Source: Methylovirgula sp. (GTDB lineage: Bacteria; Pseudomonadota; Alphaproteobacteria; Rhizobiales; Beijerinckiaceae). From it: DNA of 19,427 bases. A model generated the notes under the pieces. It saw only the letters and a list, made by a program, of their open reading frames with translations. It was not told the DNA's origin and made no database searches. Of this stretch, positions 17,055-19,427 are shown piece by piece. Each line of letters starts with the position of its first letter. Positions within the stretch are counted from its first letter, which is position 1. The position numbers and the translations under genes were made by a program. The DNA lies in assembly GCA_030038595.1 (NCBI GenBank), contig JASHSW010000071.1, positions 1-19,427 of the forward strand, read 5' to 3'.

Positions 17055-18602
17055 ATGGCGGCTCGCGCGCCGCAACAAAAGGCGCATTGGCGGATCGAGC
17101 TTTCCGACGAGGCCGCCACCGACTCCCTTGCCGCCGATCTCGGCCAATGGCTCAAGCCCGGCGATCTTCTTACCCTGTCGGGCGAACTCGGCACGGGCAA
17201 GACGACATTTGCGCGCGCCCTTATCCGCAGCCTCACGCGCGAGCAGGATCTCGAAGTGCCAAGTCCTACCTTTACGCTCATGCAGGTCTACGAAGCCGGC
17301 GCGTTTCCGGTTCTTCACGCCGACTTCTACCGTATCAAACATCCCGATGAGCTCATCGAACTCGGATTCGACGAAGCGCGGAACGGCGCGCTCACGATCG
17401 TCGAATGGCCGGAACACGCCGAGGCGCATCTTGCCGCCGACAAGCTCAACATCGCGTTCGAGATCGACACGCAGCGCGGCGCGGACTACCGCGTCGCGAC
17501 GCTGACCGGCAGCGGGACCTTCGTGCCACGCCTCAATCTCGCCCGTGCCACCCACGACATTCTCGACTCGTCCGGGTGGGCCGGCGCGGAACGGCGCTTC
17601 GTGCAAGGCGACGCCTCGAGCCGCGCCTATGAGCGGCTGGTTAAGCCGGACGGCGCGACCGCGCTTCTCATGATCTTTCCGCCGCGCCCCGACGGACCGC
17701 CGGTGCGCTATGGCAAGTCCTACAGCGCGTTGGCGCGGCTTGCCGAAGACATCCGGCCTTTTGTGGCCGTCGACCGGGGCCTGCGCACGCAAGGTCTTTC
17801 CGCCCCCGAGATATTCGCCGTCGATCTCGAAGTCGGGCTCGCGATTCTCGAAGACTTTGGCGAGCAGGGCATCGCCGATACGCAGGCGATCGTCGTCGAA
17901 CGCTATGCACAGGCAATAGCGGTGCTTGCCAAACTGCATCAGACCAATCTGCCGGAGGCGCTGCCGATCGACGCGGTATCGACCTATCGAATTCCACCTT
18001 ACGACATCGATGCGTTGTCGATCGAAATCGAATTGCTGCTCGACTGGTATGCGCCGCACATTGCCAAGGTGACGTTGGCCTCGGGTGCGAAAGCGAATTT
18101 TGTCAACCTTTGGCGCCAGCTGCTGCGCGACATCGCGCCGGCGCGGACGACCTGGACGCTGCGCGATTATCATTCGCCGAATCTCTTCTGGCTGCCGAAA
18201 CGCGGCGGCTTAGCCCGCGTCGGCACGATCGACTTTCAGGATTGCGTGCTGGGTCATCCGGCCTACGACGTCGTCTCGCTGCTTCAAGATGCCCGGCTCG
18301 ACGTGCCGGACGAGGTGGAACTGAAGCTGCTCGGCCACTACGCGCAATTGCGCCGCGCCGTCGATCCGGGGTTCGACATGGCCAGTTTTGCCCGCGCCTA
18401 CGCGGTACTCGGCGCCCAGAGAGCGACGAAAATTCTCGGTATTTTTGCGCGTTTGGATAAGCGCGATCACAAACCGCAATATCTCGCGCATTTGCCGCGC
18501 GTCGAAAAATATTTGGCCAAAGACCTGGCGCATCCCTTGTTGTCGGCACTCAAGGACTGGTATGAGACGCACCTGCCGCGGGCCTTGAACAAGGGCCCGT
18601 GA
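17055..18602 (+). CDS. tsaE: Fusion of TsaE (t6A synthesis ATPase) and an AmgK-like sugar kinase
   Basis: A 515-residue two-domain protein. Residues 1 to about 155 are TsaE, the ATPase of the TsaBDE complex that makes N6-threonylcarbamoyl-A37 in tRNA: Walker A GELGTGKTT (43-51), VPSPTFTLM, HADFYRI (88-94, D90) and VEWPE (116-120), with D90, E117 and W118 matching key residues of E. coli TsaE. The rest (about 165-515) is an aminoglycoside-phosphotransferase-like kinase with RDYHSPN (370-376; catalytic D371, metal-binding N376) and IDFQD (392-396). Such kinases next to a MurU-type gene are usually AmgK, which phosphorylates MurNAc/GlcNAc at the anomeric position for peptidoglycan recycling. The fusion is known in alphaproteobacteria. 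It shares GTGA with the downstream frame. GAGGAG (17039-17044) is 10 bases upstream of the ATG. Confidence 0.9.
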   Translation: MAARAPQQKAHWRIELSDEAATDSLAADLGQWLKPGDLLTLSGELGTGKTTFARALIRSLTREQDLEVPSPTFTLMQVYEAGAFPVLHADFYRIKHPDELIELGFDEARNGALTIVEWPEHAEAHLAADKLNIAFEIDTQRGADYRVATLTGSGTFVPRLNLARATHDILDSSGWAGAERRFVQGDASSRAYERLVKPDGATALLMIFPPRPDGPPVRYGKSYSALARLAEDIRPFVAVDRGLRTQGLSAPEIFAVDLEVGLAILEDFGEQGIADTQAIVVERYAQAIAVLAKLHQTNLPEALPIDAVSTYRIPPYDIDALSIEIELLLDWYAPHIAKVTLASGAKANFVNLWRQLLRDIAPARTTWTLRDYHSPNLFWLPKRGGLARVGTIDFQDCVLGHPAYDVVSLLQDARLDVPDEVELKLLGHYAQLRRAVDPGFDMASFARAYAVLGAQRATKILGIFARLDKRDHKPQYLAHLPRVEKYLAKDLAHPLLSALKDWYETHLPRALNKGP

Positions 18603-18625
18603 TTTTGTTTCGGTTCGCGCCGGCC

Positions 18626-19351
18626 ATGCGGTCCTTCATGCCTGATAAAGCGATGGTTTTTGCGGCCGGGCTCGGCGCGCGGATGCGGCCGCTCAGCGAG
18701 CATATTCCGAAACCGCTCATCAAGGTGGGCGGCAAGGCGCTGATCGACCACATGCTCGATCGCATCGCCGCCGCCGGCGTCTCGACCGCGGTGGTCAACC
18801 TCCACCACCGCGCCGATCAGCTCGAGACGCATCTTGCGGCGCGGAGCGCCCCGAAGATCGTGATCTCGGACGAGCGCGGCAAGCTGCTCGATCAAGGTGG
18901 CGGCATCAAAAGAGCCTTGCCGCAACTCGGCGATGAACCATTCCTTATCTGCAACACGGATTCGTTCTGGATCGAAGGACCGCGCGCCAATCTCAACCGC
19001 CTCGCCGCCGGCTGGGACCCCGAGGAAATGGACATCCTATTGCTCGTCGCCGCGACCGCGACGAGCGTCGGCGTCGATTGGCTCGGCGATTTCACCATGG
19101 ACCCGCACGGCAGGCTGGGGCGGCGCGAAGAGCGCCGCGTCGCGCCTTTCGTCTACACGGGTGTCGGGATCATCAAGCCTTCCTTGTTCGCCGGCGCGCC
19201 GGACGACGCCTTTCGGCTCGCTCCGTATTTCTTCGAGGCCGCCGAGAAGGGCCGGCTTTTCGGCGTGCGTCTCGACGGAATTTGGCTCCACATCGGCACC
19301 CCGCAGGCGATCGAGGAAGCCGAGCAGTTGATCGCCCGCTCGGTGCTGTGA
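18626..19351 (+). CDS. murU: MurU-like sugar-1-phosphate nucleotidyltransferase
   Basis: GT-A fold nucleotidyltransferase that, as MurU, would convert MurNAc-1-phosphate to UDP-MurNAc, the step after AmgK. The protein shows the nucleotide-binding motif AMVFAAGLGARMRPLSEHIPKPL (split over the first ~30 residues), LLDQGGGIKRALP, the metal-binding strand FLICNTDSFW, and the ending DGIWLHIGTPQAIEEAE. It is about 240 residues, the usual length. Starts at GTG 18599 (overlapping the previous stop, AAGGG nearby), ATG 18626 or ATG 18638 are all in frame; residues before MPDKAMVFAAG are unlike the family, so one of the ATGs is likelier, and 18626 is given. The upstream kinase supports the MurU role; a generic mannose/glucose-1-phosphate nucleotidyltransferase is the alternative. 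Confidence 0.87.
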   Translation: MRSFMPDKAMVFAAGLGARMRPLSEHIPKPLIKVGGKALIDHMLDRIAAAGVSTAVVNLHHRADQLETHLAARSAPKIVISDERGKLLDQGGGIKRALPQLGDEPFLICNTDSFWIEGPRANLNRLAAGWDPEEMDILLLVAATATSVGVDWLGDFTMDPHGRLGRREERRVAPFVYTGVGIIKPSLFAGAPDDAFRLAPYFFEAAEKGRLFGVRLDGIWLHIGTPQAIEEAEQLIARSVL

Positions 19352-19427
19352 GAACCGCGCATCTTCGCGCTTCCAAGAGAAAATTGCGGCTTACGGCTCC
19401 TGCCGCCGCGTCACGGCGTCGATCCAT
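19352..19427. other. Window tail, no gene assigned
   Basis: After the murU stop all frames are short. A GTG at 19348 overlapping that stop stays open to the edge, but its translation matches nothing I recognise. In related genomes the next gene is often addB; I cannot confirm its start within these 76 bases. Confidence 0.4.

Noticed and set aside
16398..18173. 591-residue open frame on the minus strand across divL and tsaE
   Set aside because: Spans two well-supported plus-strand genes and the spacer between them; low-complexity translation without motifs.
19348..19427. GTG-started frame open to the right edge as the start of addB
   Set aside because: The ~26 residues visible are Arg/Ala-rich and do not resemble the AddB N-terminus; too short to support a gene.

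Overview
The window looks like chromosomal core DNA from an alphaproteobacterium, most likely of the order Hyphomicrobiales (Rhizobiales). The evidence is high GC content, alphaproteobacterial protein features (RnpM/YlxR with a C-terminal L7Ae-like domain, a TsaE-kinase fusion, a DivL-type kinase with Tyr in the H-box) and the gene order rimP-nusA-rnpM-infB-rbfA-truB ... rpsO-pnp ... ahcY-divL-tsaE/amgK-murU. Genus cannot be fixed from sequence alone. I see no rRNA, tRNA, CRISPR array, insertion sequence or prophage.

Region by region: (1) 1-425, the 5' part of argG on the minus strand, cut by the left edge. (2) 426-681, a divergent control region with an argG promoter on the minus strand and, on the plus strand, a promoter followed by a strong intrinsic terminator before rimP; this looks like a leader attenuator or a small RNA. 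(3) 682-7750, the transcription/translation operon: rimP (30S maturation), nusA (termination/antitermination), rnpM-like RNA-binding protein, infB (IF2), rbfA (30S maturation) and truB (tRNA pseudouridine-55). (4) 7794-8996, a minus-strand FAD-dependent oxidoreductase of unknown substrate between truB and rpsO. (5) 8997-12108, rpsO and pnp with two long structured non-coding stretches (upstream of rpsO and between rpsO and pnp), probably autoregulatory. (6) 12169-12846, a minus-strand SAM-dependent O-methyltransferase, convergent with pnp across a large hairpin and divergent from ahcY. (7) 12980-19351, ahcY (S-adenosylhomocysteine hydrolase) behind a promoter and an AT-rich inverted repeat, then divL, a TsaE-sugar kinase fusion, and a murU-like nucleotidyltransferase.

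How the genes work together: the first block plus rpsO/pnp supplies the translation and RNA-processing machinery. The methyltransferase produces S-adenosylhomocysteine, which the divergent ahcY removes. DivL belongs to the alphaproteobacterial cell-cycle phosphorelay. The kinase half of the TsaE fusion and the MurU-like protein match two consecutive steps of MurNAc recycling, and the TsaE half serves tRNA t6A synthesis. No wholly new system is evident. The most rewarding spots are the regulatory structures (rimP leader, rpsO leader, rpsO-pnp spacer, ahcY operator, an inverted repeat at 9074-9105) and the Tyr-for-His DivL homologue.
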